Source: Deltaproteobacteria bacterium
GTDB lineage: Bacteria > UBA10199 > DSSB01
Assembly: GCA_021772695.1 (NCBI GenBank)
Contig: JAJFLL010000057.1
Coordinates: forward strand, 1 to 5,223
Length of the DNA: 5,223 nucleotides
Direction: 5' to 3'
The notes under the pieces are model-generated. The model made no database searches. It was not told where the DNA came from and worked only from the letters and a program-made list of their open reading frames with translations. The translations under genes were made by a program, and so were the position numbers. Below are positions 4,360 to 5,223 of this stretch, one piece after another (positions within the stretch are counted from its first letter, which is position 1; the number at the start of each line of letters is the position of its first letter).

Positions 4360-4788
4360 ATGCTTTTTAATTTTGCCAACATCTTAGTTTTCGTTTTGGT
4401 CGGCGGTGGTTTTGTCGGTGTTTCTCTATTTGTCAGCCGTTTGATTCAGCCGCGTTTTCCCACCTTAGAAAAGGGTTTGATCTACGAATGTGGTGAGATC
4501 CCCGTCGACAACGCATGGATCAATTACAATCTGCGGTATTATTTAGTGGCGATCATTTTTGTCATCTTTGATGTGGAAATTGCCTTTGTTTATCCGGTGG
4601 CAACGGTGTTTAAGAATTGGATCGCTGAAGGCAAAGGCATGATCGCCTTTATTGAAATCATGGTCTTTGCGTTAATCCTATTTGTGGGTTTGATTTACGT
4701 CTGGAAGAAAGGGGATCTAAATTGGTTTAAAGAGGTGGTGGTCACCGAAGATACCCGTCGTACCCCGGAAGAGGCCACCGCACTTTAA
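4360..4788 (+). CDS. nuoA: NADH:quinone oxidoreductase subunit A
   Basis: NuoA is a small membrane subunit of respiratory complex I, located at the junction between the quinone-binding arm and the proton-pumping arm. The 142-residue protein shows three membrane helices at about 7-28, 59-82 and 93-114. The diagnostic loop YECGE (42-46) and the second helix with FDVEIAFVYP (70-79) are present. The acidic pair Asp71/Glu73 corresponds to the conserved intramembrane carboxylates of the family. The C-terminal tail after 120 is hydrophilic and variable. The ATG is supported by a modest AAGGG (4344-4348) 11 bases upstream and by a sigma70 promoter directly before it. nuoB follows after 18 bases, the usual start of a nuoABCD... 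operon. Confidence 0.95.
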   Translation: MLFNFANILVFVLVGGGFVGVSLFVSRLIQPRFPTLEKGLIYECGEIPVDNAWINYNLRYYLVAIIFVIFDVEIAFVYPVATVFKNWIAEGKGMIAFIEIMVFALILFVGLIYVWKKGDLNWFKEVVVTEDTRRTPEEATAL

Positions 4789-4806
4789 ATTGAGGAGTGT
4801 GTCGTC

Positions 4807-5223
4807 ATGCAATTGACCTTGAAAGGACAACTACCCAACAATATCATTACCACTAAGGTGGATGATGTGTTGAATTGGGCTCGGGCGTCATCCATCTGGT
4901 ATTTGCTCTTTGGATTGGCTTGCTGTGGTATTGAGCTGATGCAAACCGGTGGGCCTCGATCAGACCTCGATCGCTTCGGCGCGGTATTTCGTGCGACTCC
5001 ACGCCAATCAGATTTGATGATTGTGGCAGGAACCCTGACCTACAAAATGGCTTTGCGGACCAAGTTGCTTTACGAACAAATGCCTGAACCCAAATACGTG
5101 ATCTCCATGGGCAGCTGTGCCAATTGCGGAGGCTTGTTTCAATTGGCCTATTCAGTGGTTAAGGGCGTCGATAAGATTATACCCGTTGATGTATATGTGC
5201 CCGGATGCCCACCTCGGCCAGAG
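4807..5223 (+). CDS. nuoB: NADH:quinone oxidoreductase subunit B (3' end outside window)
   Basis: NuoB carries the terminal iron-sulfur cluster N2 of complex I, which passes electrons to quinone. The reading frame is open to the window end, giving 139 residues. All four expected N2 ligands are visible: the adjacent pair Cys39-Cys40 in FGLACCGIELM, Cys104 in MGSCANCGG and Cys134 in VPGCPPRPE. The stretch RFGAVFRATPRQSDLMIVAG (56-75) is typical. An additional Cys107 sits where many homologues have Ser. The ATG has a strong GAGGAG (4792-4797) nine bases upstream and follows nuoA in the same operon. The C-terminal part is missing only because the window ends; there is no sign of truncation or frameshift. 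Confidence 0.96.
   Translation, partial: MQLTLKGQLPNNIITTKVDDVLNWARASSIWYLLFGLACCGIELMQTGGPRSDLDRFGAVFRATPRQSDLMIVAGTLTYKMALRTKLLYEQMPEPKYVISMGSCANCGGLFQLAYSVVKGVDKIIPVDVYVPGCPPRPE

Overview
The window is a compact stretch of bacterial chromosome of moderate GC content. It reads like a Gram-negative (diderm) organism, because it carries an envelope-stress type locus with a Spy/CpxP-like periplasmic protein, an Lgt lipid transferase with a lipoprotein gene beside it, and a nuoA-nuoB complex I operon. The Lgt signature (GRLGC...GCCHG) and the anti-sigma-like/Spy pair remind me of deltaproteobacteria-like lineages, but I cannot fix the phylum from this sequence alone. I see no insertion sequence, CRISPR array, tRNA, rRNA or clear sign of recent transfer. 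The genes are core-type and densely packed.

Layout. (1) Positions 5-1140, plus strand: a single-pass membrane protein resembling an anti-sigma factor, coupled by a 4-base ATGA overlap to a secreted Spy/CpxP-like protein. The partner sigma factor, if present, would lie just before the window. (2) Positions 1137-1977, minus strand: a two-gene unit with its own good sigma70 promoter, encoding a four-helix DUF6789-like membrane protein and a short CbiX/SirB-type chelatase that most likely starts at a GTG. (3) Positions 2108-3372, plus strand: lgt, coupled by an ATGA overlap to a lipoprotein gene. A hairpin with a U-tract sits just before lgt. (4) Positions 3374-3577, minus strand: a small protein with a predicted Sm-like beta barrel. 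Its promoter lies so close to the ATG that the mRNA may be leaderless. (5) Positions 3578-3867: a divergent regulatory region with a nested palindrome midway between two outward-facing promoters, a consensus DnaA box inside one promoter spacer, and a structured leader. (6) Positions 3868-4200, plus strand: a single-domain PilZ protein with an intact c-di-GMP binding motif. (7) Positions 4201-5223, plus strand: an inverted repeat, a sigma70 promoter, nuoA, and nuoB running off the window end.

How the genes relate. lgt makes the diacylglyceryl modification that the adjacent lipoprotein needs. The anti-sigma-like and Spy-like pair form an envelope-stress module. nuoA and nuoB start the respiratory NADH:quinone oxidoreductase operon. 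The rest (chelatase, membrane protein, Sm-like protein, PilZ protein) are separate short units with no evident shared pathway. I did not find an obviously new multi-gene system. The parts most worth a second look are the regulatory region at 3578-3867, the possible leaderless gene at 3577, and the duplicated motif in the first protein.
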